From: Lunularia cruciata | Taxonomy: Eukaryota > Streptophyta > Marchantiopsida > Lunulariales > Lunulariaceae | Assembly (NCBI GenBank): GCA_948567375.1 | Contig: OX419755.1 | Location: forward strand, 76,034,931 to 76,098,930 | Direction of reading: 5' to 3' | DNA length: 64,000 nucleotides | Shown: positions 11,775 through 23,190 of the stretch, piece after piece | Numbering within the stretch: position 1 is the first letter of the stretch | Layout of the letters: every line of letters begins with the position of its first letter | Position numbers and translations under genes: made by a program | Notes under the pieces: model-generated | Database searches by the model: none | Told to the model about the DNA's origin: nothing | The model's input: the letters and a program-made list of their open reading frames with translations, nothing else

Positions 11775-12255
11775 AGTTTATGAAGGTGGTAATATTTCTA
11801 TAGCGGTACTACGACTCTCTCCAAGATCCTTCACCAAAGTTTCCAAAAGTGATTTTACTCCACTATACTCATGTCCTTTTAGAAAGTCCTTCTACTCCAC
11901 AAACCTCACATAACTCCTTGGTCTTAGATCTTCTCCCTTCGAATCTTGGTGAAGAAGGTCCAACATGCAAGTCAAGTAATCCTCTCCTTCCCCTCAATCT
12001 CTTGCTCTCAAATATCAATGGACATGAAATTGCCTTATGTCCATTCTCTCCACATAGAAAGCACTTAGACTCACTCTTTCCTCCAAGTGGTGTAGGTTTT
12101 TGGATCCTCTCAACACTCTCTTCAAATTCTATTATAAACTCTCTTCAAATTCTATTGTAAACTCTCTTTTCCTCAAATCCACCCCTAAAATCATCTCAAA
12201 CCCTTGGGGAACCTTGCATACTCTAAATTTCCACTCTTGATGACCCTCCATGTTC
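11775..12255 (-). pseudogene. Z1 upstream zinc-knuckle ORF (ORF0)
   Basis: Degenerate copy of the intact 157-residue frame at 31575-32048 in Z2. It holds a CX2CX4HX4C knuckle ('SECFLCGENGHKA', about 12075-12030) separate from the gag knuckle and located before gag. Ordinary Ty3/gypsy elements have no such ORF. The frame is broken by several stops. Function unknown; a second RNA-binding protein is the simple inference. Confidence 0.6.
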
Positions 12256-13084
12256 CCAAGATGAATCTAAACACTCAAACATACTTTTTGTTGCTCTCAA
12301 ACTCCTCATGCATGAAATCTCAACTCTGCAGAATTGACCCTTCTTCACAATATCAATCAAATATCTCAACTGGTATGTTTCAATCCTCTGAAATTTTTCA
12401 CACTGAATCACAACTCTAGAGAATCACTCTCTGAAAAATTTCAGAGTTTTTCATCCAGCCATTTGGCCTAGACACCTTTCTATGCAGCACACATATATCA
12501 GATTTTGTTTGAAAACCACCCCCTCACTTAAAAAAACTCATAACTCTTTGCACAAGAATGACCTCTCTCTAATTTTTGTGTCAGTAGGTAGGATACAATG
12601 CAATAAATATTCTTAAATTTTTTTAAGGAAATCCATGAAAAATTGAAGAAATGGCAGGCTCTGTATAATTTTCTAGAGAGCATGCAATTACAAGAGCAAT
12701 TTACCCTATCAACTTTCAAAAATTCTAGCCCATTGTGCACAGTATTTCTCACAATAATTTCAGGTGTGCTAACTGAAAGAGAAAGCAAGCTATCATGTGT
12801 AGAAATTTCAAGTCCAGATCTTAAACTTGAGATTTTGCCCAAAATCACCTTAATCCCCAAAATCTACAATCCACCTCACACAATCTCTCCAAATCCTCCC
12901 AAGTGTACAAGATGTATAAAATCACCTCAAAGACATCATAATGAACTACAATGTATAAAAATGGGTTCAAGTTCTCTAACATAAGTTAAGCTTTCTCCTC
13001 CCCTAAAGTTTTCTCCAAGTGAGCTCTCATAGCCTCATTCTGTCTAATATAGAATTGTACGCGGAACATTATCTTGCCTTCTAG
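12256..13084 (-). other. Z1 leader between PBS and ORF0
   Basis: About 0.8 kb of untranslated leader, collinear with 30094-30226 plus 30920-31574 in Z2. A 110-codon open frame at 12860-12528 has a counterpart at 30961-31278 ('GIKVILGKISSLRS' in both), but the rest diverges, so I treat it as non-coding with low certainty. Confidence 0.5.
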
Positions 13085-13110
13085 AGAGGTCCCAAAAATA
13101 GAACCAAAAA
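13085..13110 (-). promoter_or_regulatory. Z1 primer-binding site (tRNA-Asp-like)
   Basis: Immediately inside the 5' LTR the minus strand reads TTTTTGGTTCTATTTTTGGG. The Z2 counterpart (30034-30055) reads TTTTTGGTTTTGTTACCGGG. The latter fits the tRNA-Asp 3'-end complement (TGGCGCCGTTGCCGGGGAC) if most CpG-context cytosines have decayed to T. Such sites are typical of Athila/Tat elements. Confidence 0.55.
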
Positions 13111-13799
13111 TGTGAGCTTGCTTGTCTCTCACTCAGGATGAACCTTTGATGGTTATTATGGTAGTGCACCATGGACTAAGAAGGCAAGGAACCCCAACTC
13201 CATCATACTCCTCCAAGGCTAACACTCCAAGACTCAAGACATTGCTCACTAAAGAACTCAATGAGAGAGATAGTTGTTAATGAAAGGATGATGAGTACTC
13301 CTCACCCCTAGTTTATATACTTATGAAATAGTTACGCACCAAAGTTACTAAATATTGGAGTAACTCAAGTTACTAGGCTAAAAGTCAAGTAAAGTCAAAA
13401 AGCATAAAGGAATATCCATCCACATGAGTATATTCCACTAAGCATGTGATCTTATCTTGACCCAACCACTAAGTCAAGGATTGCTTCACATAGGCTATCG
13501 TTGGACTATAAAAGAATCCAAAACAAAAAGGTGAGCGGGCCCAAAAGTTCTCAACTCTTTCCTCAAAACCAAACACCTAGGAATAATACCAAGTCAACAC
13601 ACTAGAATCCAAAATAATGGTGCTCATCTTTTCCACTTCCTCTAAAGTAAGGTACCCTCTATCTTAGCTATGACTAACTTTTTCTAATTATAACTAATGT
13701 AGAACCATCTTTTATCTCTTTATAAATAATATCTCTTAAGTACTAGTAATACCAAACTAAATATCACAATACTACATACATGCACAAATGGGTGTTATA
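13111..13799 (-). repeat. Z1 5' LTR
   Basis: 689 bp, matching 6262-6941. The outer end is altered to GGTGTTATA (from GGTGTTACA). It would hold promoter and polyadenylation signals of Z1. It is directly followed by GATCAGTTTCACT, where the interrupted W gag resumes. Confidence 0.92.
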
Positions 13800-15260
13800 G
13801 ATCAGTTTCACTCAATGAGTTACTAAGGCCCAAACAGCCTAGTTTTGGTTTGGGATCTTAGACAAGGACTTGCAACATAAAGTGCATGATGCTTTATTGT
13901 TATAGGCTACTTCATCTTCTTTGGTTGTGATCTTTAGTTTGGCTGAGTGCATTGAGCTCAACATGGTGGAGGAGAGAGTGGTAACATTTAGATTTATTAG
14001 GGAGACCTCATTCATAGCTATTACTTCTTCTAGAGTGCAACAAAGTGCACCATGCCATGTTGGCTTTCAAGGACAGAGTGGATAGCCTAGATCCTATGGA
14101 GCAAGTGGAAGGCCTAGTGTAGCTAGACCCTTACCTTCAATTTTAGGTCAATAATAGCTAGTGAGTGGTGTTGTTGCTTATTGGACTTGTGGTGGACCTC
14201 ACCACAATAGAGAGTGCACTCAGGGTAATGGATATGATACCTCTAGTGTATCTTAACAAGCATAGATTTGGTCACACTAGTGACCAATGCTTTGATCTTC
14301 ACCCGGAGTGGTAGGGTTGCTATGGCAAGTGGTAGAGGAGCTTTAGGTCATGGAAGACAAGATGGGGGAGGATCCACACTTGGTAGGGATGTAGTACTTA
14401 CCTTTGCTTTTGATTAAGCCATGGCTACTTGGATTGAGCAGTTGGGGCAAAGATTGGCTAGCACGACCATAGCTTAAAGGAGATCAGATTTTGGTGTTGA
14501 GTCTTCGACCTCTTATGCTAGTGATAGAGACATCTTGGACTTCATGTGTGGAGCAACATAGGTAGATGTATCCTCTATAGTGATTAGGAGTGTAGTACAT
14601 GCTCTAGAGCCTAGAAGAGCATCAATGGAGTTGGACCCACAAAGAGGAGAGGCTTGTAGACAAGTTAGACTCTCCTAGTCTTTCACACTCTTTGAAGTAA
14701 CTACAAAAAAACATCCATAGCTCCTAGACATCCTAGTGCATGTAGAGTAGGTAGTGAGGGACTGCATGATAGACTACATGTTTTTCAACCACCTATTACT
14801 ACACAGATTGAGTCTAGCACGATGTTGGAAGTGGCTCAATTGATTATGCCCTTCCCTTTGTTCTCAACCAATAACATGTTTATTTTCAGAGTTGACCCAA
14901 TTGTAGTGTTCTGGTCAGTTGCCACACTTTGTGAGAGAAGGGATGATGTAGTTCATATTTCTAAAGTAGAGGTGGTTGATAGTGGAGCTCACTTGGTTAA
15001 GGAGCGCGGGGATCCTCTCAACAACCAAAGGTTTATGGCAAGCAATAGTAGCAGTTAGGTTGGAGGAGTTACAAGCTAGACCTTCCTTTGAGCAAGCTTG
15101 GTTCACACTTGGAGTTGTCCTATTGGATAACCAAAGGAGGATTTTCCATTTGTGAGACCTTCAAGGAAGGTCTATACACCACATAGGGTTTTTACTCTCT
15201 TATGTTGGGAGGTTGCAATTGTCGATCTAGAGCTAGGGAAGATCAATGTAGTGAGGTGTC
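13800..15260 (+). pseudogene. W gag continuation and protease remnant
   Basis: Continues the gag frame split at 6261, matching 21130-22560 of the other copy. The corresponding protease segment (about 15170-15215) lost roughly 25 bp, including the catalytic DSG codons that remain at 22475. Stops are frequent, so no product is possible. The reading is based on alignment with the second copy, not on an independent gag motif. Confidence 0.5.
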
Positions 15261-15894
15261 CATTTTAGATCTAAACATCTCTAAGAGGTAGTTCTACACA
15301 ATACATCATATATAGAGAGCTCATTGTCTTGATTTAGCTTGGTCATCTAATTGATAGCTCTATGGTGAGAGCTCAAGCCATTGTAACAATAGTAGAGTCA
15401 TATGATGTGCTAGTTGGTGGAGCAGTGTTATACCCTATGGGTTTTATTATTGACTATTGTGAGGAGACAACCTCCTATAGACCAAGTTGATAGTCAGGTG
15501 AAGGATGGGTATGTCACCTACTAATAAGCTTTAGTAGTGGTAGTCTTTGGTCACTATAATCAGTGACCATGGTATTAGTTTCAGATTTCACTGGTTCCAT
15601 TACTTGGCCTAGTGACTTGTTGGAGTGGAATGCTCATGCAAAGGATACTCCAATACCAAAGGAGATCACTTGCATTTGGAGTATGCGTAGGATTGTTTCA
15701 TCCAGCTTGGATGTTCCTTTGTGGAATTTTGAGGAGGCATTGTAGCAACATGTAGATCAATTGGTGCAATAGGCTTGCAGAGGAGCCTTTGCATCACCAA
15801 GAGACCAGTATTAGGATGAGCCACTAGAGTCTATTACCTTCTCACCTTTGGATACCACACTCATTGCTTGGCAATACCAATAGAGGGATTATGT
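15261..15894 (+). pseudogene. W polyprotein linker, protease to methyltransferase
   Basis: Conserved between the two W copies (22560-23190). It includes 'GDLLEWNAHAKDTPIPKEIT' (about 15612-15671) and an 'LDVPLW' block, which I do not recognise. It links protease to the methyltransferase-like domain without an intervening LTR or start, suggesting one fused polyprotein. The open part at 15563-15745 keeps 60 codons. Confidence 0.5.
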
Positions 15895-16800
15895 CTATTG
15901 GAGTTGTTTGGTAGGATTAGCTCTAGCTAGATGCGGTATTATAGGTAGGTACATGAGTATAAAGGTACTTGTATGTAGAGAGAGATGAGATTACTAAGCG
16001 AGTCACTCTACATTATCTGGCACACTTGGCCAATTGGTATCTTGAGTTATTACCAATGTTAGCAATCAAGGGTTACCAGAAGAACCTACCAACAAATATT
16101 TCCCTATTGGGGGCGTAGGATTTAGAGAGACATGGTCCCATTTGATTGGTGATTTTTGGATGGCAAAGTTAGAGACATAAATGTATTAGCTAAGGTTGAG
16201 GTCTCCAAGATCCACATTCTTGTGTATTTTGGGAGATGTTACATATACTACAACATCTCCAAGTTCATCTATTTGTTTCTCTAACCTACATTTTGGAGGA
16301 CGTCTCTTTGATGGATGATTCTTGTACCCATGGGTGATGGCAAGTACACATCACATCCATTCTTGGATAGGACCTGCCGTATTATTAGATGCAGCCAAAG
16401 TGGGATCATGGGCTAATCATCTTTGTCTTTGGTGGACAAACCTCTTACCTAGAGAGGTTCTACAATGTGCTTATGATGAGATTTAGCACCTAGACCACCT
16501 TACTATAGATGGCATTTTGGATGTTGGGTGCAAATATCAGATGGTGGTTGTGTCTGATAGGTCACTTATGGTAGTGGTGAACCTTGTTGGATAGCTTAGA
16601 GCCACTTTACCCATAATTATGAGTTTCCCAAACTCCCATGATTTTTGAGAAGAAGGTCTTGGACTTGTTTGAGACTCATAGTTATAATAGTTGGTGGAGC
16701 CCAATGTAGATGAGAAGGAGGAGGCAATGGGTGTTTGTACCGGTATTACCATTGTTATAGTAGTGTGAGAGGCATCCAAATGTCAAGTGTTAGGTCTTGG
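15895..16800 (+). pseudogene. C5 cytosine methyltransferase-like domain, W copy 1
   Basis: Between protease and RT. Visible in order: motif I 'LLELFGRIS' (15895-15921); 'RYLYVERDE' (about 15962-15988), fitting the acidic motif II/III region; 'ERHGPI' then 'LVIFGWQS' (16125-16169), the motif IV Pro-Cys site with the Cys position read as Ser here; 'YILEDVSLMDDS' (16287-16322), motif VI with ENV changed to EDV; 'DAAKVGSWANHLCLWWTNL' (16388-16444), motif VIII-like; and 'EPNVDEKEEAMG' (about 16699-16734) near the end. Motif order is the non-permuted DNMT1/DNMT3 order. Several stops stand where the other copy or the family has Trp, Gln or Asp. The family methylates cytosine C5; this copy is dead. 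Confidence 0.8.
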
Positions 16801-17329
16801 ATTGTGAGCCTTGGCTTGGTAGAGAAACATAAGATTTGCTTAATAAGCATCACCACTCACACACTTGTGAGCTCTATGCTTATCAAGATGATTCAAGCAC
16901 ATGTTGGGGATGGTGGATCAAGTGGGTAGGGTATTCTTGGGACATAGCCAATGGCTACTAGTGAGAGTGGTCTGCTTGGATTACACCCTTGGTCTACTTG
17001 GGATGGAACTAGAGGAGGTATGGGTGTTGGAGCTAGAGTAAAGGGAGTTTTCCACATTGAGATTGGGAACTCTAGTGGTCAAGGGTATGATATTACTACT
17101 CCCAAGGGTAGAGTATATCAACCAGTCAATATGTCTTCCATTCCTACATCAATTATAGAGGATACTTGGTAGCCTAATATTAGACCCAAGCTTACATGAG
17201 GAGAAAGATAGAGAATTTGGAGGTGAGGAGCTACATGGGTTGCTTTGCCTTTACTATGAAGGATTTAGGTGCTCTAAAAGAACTTGGTATTTGGATTGAG
17301 CTTGCTAATGATACAACAATTTTTTGACG
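16801..17329 (+). pseudogene. W polyprotein linker, methyltransferase to RT
   Basis: Contains an open 73-codon segment (16951-17172) with 'LHPWSTWDGTRGGMGVGARV', conserved in part at 24250-24490 of the second copy. I do not recognise it; it may be the end of the methyltransferase or a spacer before RT. No LTR or terminator interrupts it. Confidence 0.45.
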
Positions 17330-17950
17330 TCCCTATAGATATAATGACATAAAGAGAGTATTAATTCAAAGTTGGATTATGAACCTTTTTGAGGTTGGTT
17401 TGGTAGAGATTTCACATGGAGAATATGCTTCAGCTACAATGATGCTAGCCAAGATTGATATGCATGGCAACTACACAAATATGCAAATGTGTGGAAATCA
17501 TTATCCTATCAACCAACAAACTCGGGTGATTGGTATGCCTGCCTACACCAAAGGAGATTCTTGATGCAATTGGGCATGCAAAGATCTTTGAGTAGGATAT
17601 ATCATCAATTGTTCATCAAGGAAGAGGATAAGTCCAAAATAGCATTTTGAGCCATGAATCATCATTGTAAGGATGTGGTCTATTAGTGGAGGTTCTTACC
17701 ATTTGGGTTAGAGGATGCTCCTATCGAGTTCCAAAGGATCATGGACAAGATCTTAAGAGGATTGGATTTTGTTCATTGCTATATTGATGACATTTTGTCT
17801 TATAGCATTATGATGGAGGAGTATCAAAGACATTTCTTGGAGGTGTTTGAGAGATTAAGATCTCATGGACTCAAATTAGATCTTGGGAAGTCTAGATTCT
17901 TCCACAAGCAGGTTAAATATTTGGGTCACACTATCTATCTTGAAGGACTT
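17330..17950 (+). pseudogene. W reverse transcriptase, 5' part
   Basis: Ty3-type RT: 'VEISHGEYASATMMLAKIDM' (17403-17462), 'PFGLEDAPIEFQRIMDKIL', and the catalytic 'CYIDDILSYS' (17777-17806). The thumb region 'LRSHGLKLDLGKSRFFHKQV' leads to 'YLGHTIY' at 17921. It stops at 17950, where the tandem W insertion begins, and the thumb resumes near 46297. Frame breaks at about 17560-17740. Confidence 0.85.
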
Positions 17951-19050
17951 TGTCATGACATTTGTAGCACCAAGGCTAGTTTACTATGTTATACCCATTT
18001 ATGCATGTTTGTGTTATTGTGATATTTAGTTTGGTATTATAAGTACTTGAGAGATATTATTTATGTAAAGATAAATGATGGTTTTACATTAGCCATGATT
18101 AGCTAGTTAGTCATAATTAAGATAAAGGAGACCTTACTAAAGAAGAAGTGAAAGCACCACTATTTTAGATTCTAACATATTTACTTGGTATTATTCCTAG
18201 TTGTTTGGCTTTGAGGAAAGAGTTGAGAACTCTTGAACCCGTAAGCCTTTTTGTTTTAGATTCTTCTATGATCCAAGGAAAGCCTATATGAAGGAATCCT
18301 TGACTTAATGGTTGGGTCAAGATATGACCACATGCTTAAGAGAATATTACCATGAGTATGGATATTCCTTTAGAGTTTTGACTTTATTTGACTTTTAGCC
18401 TTATAAATTGAGTTACTATAATAATTAGTAACTTTGATATGTAACTATTTCACAAATATATAAACTAGGGGTGAGAAGGTACTCATTATTCTTTCATTTG
18501 CACCTATCTCTCTCTGATTGAGTTTTATAATGAGTGTTAGCCTTGGAGGAGTATGATGAAGTGGGTGCTCTTTGACTTCTTAGTCCATGGTACACTACCA
18601 TAATAACCATTAGAGGTTCATCTTGAGTGAGAGACAAACCAGCTCACAACTCAAACGTTGGAGTGGTAGTGCTGGTAGTCATAAGTATTTTGGTAGCTAC
18701 ACATGGACTACTTGTTGGCGGTCTAATTTCATGTTAGGGCTATTGATCACATGGTGAAACCCATTGTCACTTGCATCATTTGCATAGTTGAATATGCCAT
18801 CAATGCCATTAGAATTGGAGACCTAAGTCAAATAGAGGGGTATATCTTTAAAGTGAAGCTCTAGAGAGCTCACTTCTTTGATGTTGAGCCTTCAAGTTCT
18901 TGGCTATGGTAGATAGAGGTCGGCAAGCATCACCTATAGTCTCTTAGCTAGAGTGGGTGTGGCTTGATCATAATCAGTGCCCAATTGTTGAATGAAGGAT
19001 TGAGTATCTATTTGATTTGAGTGTGATTCAACTTGAAGAAGAATTGATAA
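17951..19050 (+). repeat. W LTR body, interrupted by a Z LTR
   Basis: 17951-17986 and 18649-19050 match the LTR bodies at 41965-42422, 45735-46180 and 48835-49285 (blocks 'gtagcaccaaggctag', 'ggtattttggtagttac', 'agctctagagagctcactt'). It lacks the roughly 100-bp end segment found at the other LTR ends. Alignment fades near 19050. Confidence 0.6.
17987..18648 (+). repeat. Solo LTR of family Z
   Basis: A single Z LTR in plus orientation (TGTTATACCC...CAGCTCACA), with no internal sequence. Flanks are TACTA (17982) and ACTCA (18649), a decayed duplication. The unbroken target is visible at about 45756-45775 and 48855-48870. Solo LTRs arise by LTR-LTR recombination. Confidence 0.85.
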
Positions 19051-20790
19051 CATCAAAGAAATCACAATCAAGGGGAAATTGGATGTAGGAATTAAGGGTG
19101 TTGGTGGTATCTCCAAGCTTAGCTGATCATTGGTACTTGGATTGTGGTTCAGATTTCCTTGAGAGAGATCCTGTGCAAAATCTCTATGTGATTTGATGCA
19201 AATTTTGTAGTGGGCATACAACGCTGACCAAATTTTCTGAGAATGAAGTCAATTTCAGTGGGTGTTTGATTTGAGCCCAAGAGCTGAAATCAGGTTGATC
19301 TGGTATGAATTTGGCTTGAAGTTCAAAATTGAAGGTGGAGTTTGAAACCCATCTATGTGAATTAGGGATTTGGAGATCCACATCCTTCCAATTTGGCTTA
19401 AGTGGAGATTTAGCAGACGATTTGGCAATCAACAAACTATAAAAGAGTTACACTAGAATTACATCAGATTTGGTGGAGGTTGCCCAGATTTAGAAGTCAC
19501 CCAAACTGCCCTAGATTTGGCTCAAGTTGGATGAAGGTTAGCTATATTTGGAGAGGGTTTGAATTGGCAAGAAGAAATGCCTTGTTTGGTTTGATTTGGA
19601 GAGGGTTTAAATTGGCAAGAAGAAAGGTCTCATTTGGGTGTTTAGAGGCTTTGAGGCACAGTGTTGTGGTCTCAATATTTAGAGGCTTTAAGGCATAGGG
19701 TTGTGGGCTATAAGAGGCTACAAAGGCCTTAGAGGGCTAGCAAGCCAACTTGTTGGCGTGAGACTAACTAGTTTGAATGAGTTTTGTTGTCATTATTTGG
19801 CAAAATCTGCCCACCCTTCTAGATTGTGTGCAATAGGGTTTGAACCCTAAATCTTTGGTTTCTAGACTGGTGCTCTAGCCAATTGGTCCGATTTCACTTG
19901 TTGTCTTGGTGATTGTTCCATTGATAATTATGCACATGTAAATTTTGTTAGGAGAGGCAATTTGATCCTATTCTTGGTGATGTTGGTAGCTTAGGAAGTA
20001 GATAGACACTTTTATCATATCAAATGCCAAATGGTAGTAGAGTCAGTCCAATGTTGATTTATGAGATAGAGAGTTTTGTTTAGACTTCTTGTGATTGGAC
20101 CCCCTCCATTCTCTACTTCCTAGTTGTGCACCATGTTTATATGAGTTGCCTTGAATTTAGAGTGTTAGTGCTTTGGTGTGCTCTTGGTTGTGAGACTGGA
20201 GTGATGACCAATAAGACTACTTGTGTTTCTCTCCAGTGAGGTAGGAAGTGATGATCTACAGACCATAAGAAAGCATGTTGTGATGATAGGTTACAAGTTG
20301 CACTTTCTCCTATTGTAATTTTTGCAATTAGAGCTACATTAGTGGGAAGTGTTCAATTGGTGGTGGTCCTTGGTGATGTACTAATTCTTTGGGAATTCTA
20401 GAGGATATATCACAATAACACACAATGGGTTTACCCAAAGTGGCACTTGATATCAACCTATATCTCAGGTCCCCATGAGGAAGGAGATTGACTTTGAGTT
20501 GGAGTTTGATATATGAGCTGATTCAATTAAGAGTACACTTGGTGTGTCCATACCATCATTGTGAGAAATGGACATGATTTATGGGGCATCCAAAGGCCCC
20601 AAGTGCTGCTTTGGTACAAAAGGTACCATTGAGTTGGACAACTTCATCCATGAGTTTGATAATTGGTATGATTTGCAAAAATGTGAAACCCAACTTTGTT
20701 CACACCCTTCATGGCATAGAAAGGGTTGTTTTAGCACTTAGAGTGTCTGCCAATAGATAATTATCATAAGTTCAAGAGAGCTCACTTGGA
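19051..20790. other. W leader/unassigned region
   Basis: 1.7 kb between the W LTR body and gag of the second W copy. It probably contains the element leader, but no copy exists elsewhere in the window to compare. No coding region is supported; frames are short. It includes a local imperfect duplication around 19548-19625 ('ggagagggttt-aattggcaagaagaaa') and the tRNA-like stretch below. Confidence 0.4.
19828..19905 (-). repeat. tRNA-derived sequence (SINE head or tRNA relic)
   Basis: On the minus strand, 'CAATTGGCTAGAGCACCAG' fits a D-arm with internal promoter box A. 'AGGGTTCAAACCCT' is a perfect T-arm with box B, at normal spacing. The anticodon stem does not pair well and the acceptor stem is not closed, so it is not a functional tRNA. 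A SINE head is plausible, but no A-rich tail was located. Confidence 0.45.
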
Positions 20791-20869
20791 GGAAATCAAG
20801 CTATGGAGACAATATTGGTTGTTGAACTATATCTCCATCATTTCAAGCTTGGTTGCTAGAGGTAGATTG

Positions 20870-22420
20870 GTACTACCCACAAGTTCTAACTCTAGTAGCA
20901 TTCGTGGATCTAGTGGAGGTGCACTAGTTGGAGATGGTGCAACTACAAGTGGAGGTATCACTATAGGAGGTTGCATAGTACTAGGGTTTAACCCTATGGT
21001 GGAATTCTTGCAATGCTTGAGGTAGAATTACCAAGGAGTGTGGATTGACAAGCTAAGGAGCTTGCAAGAGTTCCAAAGGTAGGTTGAAAGAGCCTATGCA
21101 AGGTATACACTTGCATGAGATGGTTGATCAGTTCACTTAGGGAGTTACTAAGGTTGAGGTAGTCTAGTTTTGGCATGAGATCCTAGATAGAGAGTTGCAA
21201 TATAAAGTGTGTGATGGTACTTTATTATAGGCTGCTTAACCTACTTTGGTAGTGGTCTTTAGTTTGGCTAAATGCATTGAGCTCAACATGGTAGAAGAGA
21301 GAGTGGTGACATCTGGATTTGGTAGGGAGACCTCATCCATAGTTGTTACTTCTTCTAATGTGCAGTAGATTGCACCTTGCCATGTTGGCTTTCAAGGATA
21401 GAGTAGACAGCCTAGATCCTACGGAGCGAGTAGAGAGCCTAGTGCAGCTAGACCCTTACCTTCATTTTTAGGTCAATAGTAGCGAGTGCAACGTGGTGTT
21501 GCTTGTTGGACTTATGGTGGACTAAAAAACAAAAGGAATGCACTCAATATAGAGACAATGTGACCATTGCCAAAATTTAATCATAGTAGTGACAAATGCT
21601 TTGACCTTCACTTAGAGTTACAAAGTGATAGGGCTATTATGGCAGGTGGTAGAGGTGGTGGTAGAGGATCCACATTAGGTAGGAGTGAAATACCTGCCCT
21701 TAATTTTGATTAAGCCATGGTTATTTGGAATGAGCATTTAGAGCAAAGATTGGCTAACATAACCATGTTAGCTAATCTAAGATTTGGGTGTTAAGGCTTC
21801 CATCTATTATGTTGGTGATAGAGACATCTTGGACTTTATGTGTGGAGCAGCTTAGGTAGATGTAATTTTTGTAATGACTAGGAGTGCAATAAGTGCTCAA
21901 AAGCCTAGAGGAGCATGAGTTGGATCCACAAAGAGGAGAGGCTATAGAAATGTCAAACTTCTCTAGTTTTTTATACTCTTTGAGGCACTACAAACAACAT
22001 CCATGGTTTTTAAATAGCCTAGTGCAAGTGTGGTAAGTGGTGATGGAATGCATGATAGACTAGATGCTAGTCAACCCTACCACTATCCAAATTGAGTATA
22101 GCACAATGTTGGGGGAGGCCCAATTGATTATATGCTTCTCTTTGTTCTCAACTAGTGACATGTTTACATTGGGAGTTGACCCAACTCTAGAGTTCCGGTT
22201 GGTTGCCACACTTTGTGAGAGTAGAGATGATGTGGTTCCTATTTCTAGAGCAGAGGCGGTTGATATTGGAGCTGACTTGGTTGAGGAGCATGGGAGCTGG
22301 TCAGCAACAAGTGGTTTATGGCAAGCAACGCCAACTAGATTGTGAGAGTTACTAGCTAGAGCTACTTTTAAGTGAGCATGATTCATACTTAGAGTTATAT
22401 TATTGGATAACTAGAGGGGG
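20870..22420 (+). pseudogene. W gag, second copy
   Basis: Uninterrupted counterpart of 6011-6261 plus 13800-15150. Ser/Gly-rich start, then 'LGFNPMVEFLQCLR'. A Gly/Arg-rich piece (about 21640-21680, 'GGRGGGRGS') suggests nucleic-acid binding, but no zinc knuckle is visible. An open stretch at 22064-22345 has 93 codons. Several stops. Gag identity is positional. Confidence 0.5.
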
Positions 22421-22600
22421 ATTTTTCATTTGATGAAACGTTTAGGGGTCTATACACCATGGATGGTCTTATTAGACTCTGGTGCACAACCCCTTATGTT
22501 AGAGAAGGTTGTAGTTATCAATCTGGAGCTATGGAAGTCCAATGTAGAGAGGTATCCATTTCAAATCAAAATATCACTAGAAGGTGGTTCTATATAGTGC
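22421..22600 (+). pseudogene. W aspartic protease
   Basis: The active-site box 'VLLDSGAQPLML' lies at 22466-22501, with DSGAQP at 22475-22492, followed by 'VVVINLELW'. This is the best protease signature of the W family; copy 1 has it deleted. Retroelement proteases cut the Gag-Pol precursor. Its position just upstream of the methyltransferase-like domain shows that domain is inside the pol region. Confidence 0.75.
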
Positions 22601-23190
22601 ATCATATGTGAGGAGCTCATTATTCGGATTCAATTTGGTCATCCTATTGATAGTTTTGTGGTGAGAGCTCATGCCATTGCAATAGTAATGGAATCATATG
22701 ATATACTAGTTTGTAGAGCAGTACTATACTCCATGGGTTTCAATATTGACTATTGGAAAGAGATAGCCTCTTATAGACTATGTTGTCTATCAAGTGAGGG
22801 ATGGGTATGTTGCTTACAAGTATGCTTTATTAGTGGTATTCTTGGCTCACTATAGTCAGGGACCATGACATAGTTTTAGCTTTTAGTGGTTTTGTTACTT
22901 GGCCCGGTGACTTATTGGAGTGGAATGCCCATGCAAAAGATACTTTAGTACCAAAGGAGGTCACTCAGATTTGGTGTACAAGTAGGATTGTTCCATCCAT
23001 CTTGGATGTTCCATTGTGGAGTTCTAAGGAGGCATTATAATAACATGCAAATCAATTGGTGCAAAAGGCTTGGAGTGGAGTCTTTGTACCACCAAGAAAC
23101 TAATGTGAGGATGAGCCTCTAGGGTCTCTCACATTGTTACCTTTAAATACCACACTCATTGCTTGGCAATATCAAATAGAGGGAGTATGT
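22601..23190 (+). pseudogene. W linker, second copy
   Basis: Counterpart of 15261-15894. Contains 'PGDLLEWNAHAKDT' (about 22903-22944) and 'LDVPLWSSKEAL'. Unrecognised, but conserved in residues and spacing between copies, so it belonged to the polyprotein. Confidence 0.5.

Larger units (their letters stand above)
6262..13799 (-). mobile_element. Z1: full-length Ty3/gypsy retrotransposon
   Basis: 7.5-kb element on the minus strand with two LTRs (6262-6941 and 13111-13799). The target TGATC precedes it at 6257-6261 and GATC follows at 13800, consistent with a 5-bp duplication after decay. Order on the minus strand: primer-binding site, leader, zinc-knuckle ORF, gag with zinc knuckle, protease, RT, RNase H, integrase, polypurine tract. 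There is no chromodomain and the primer-binding site resembles a tRNA-Asp complement, which places it near the non-chromoviral (Tat/Athila-like) Ty3 lineages. It sits in gag of a W element. Confidence 0.9.

Noticed and set aside
12528-12860. Leader ORF of family Z as a real gene
   Set aside because: A counterpart exists in Z2 (30961-31278), but similarity covers the whole leader DNA without coding bias visible by eye, and there is no motif. Kept only as leader.
6262-13799. Z family as a chromovirus
   Set aside because: No chromodomain follows integrase, and the primer-binding site does not fit initiator tRNA-Met.
19828-19905. Functional tRNA gene
   Set aside because: Box A and box B look good, but the acceptor and anticodon stems do not pair.
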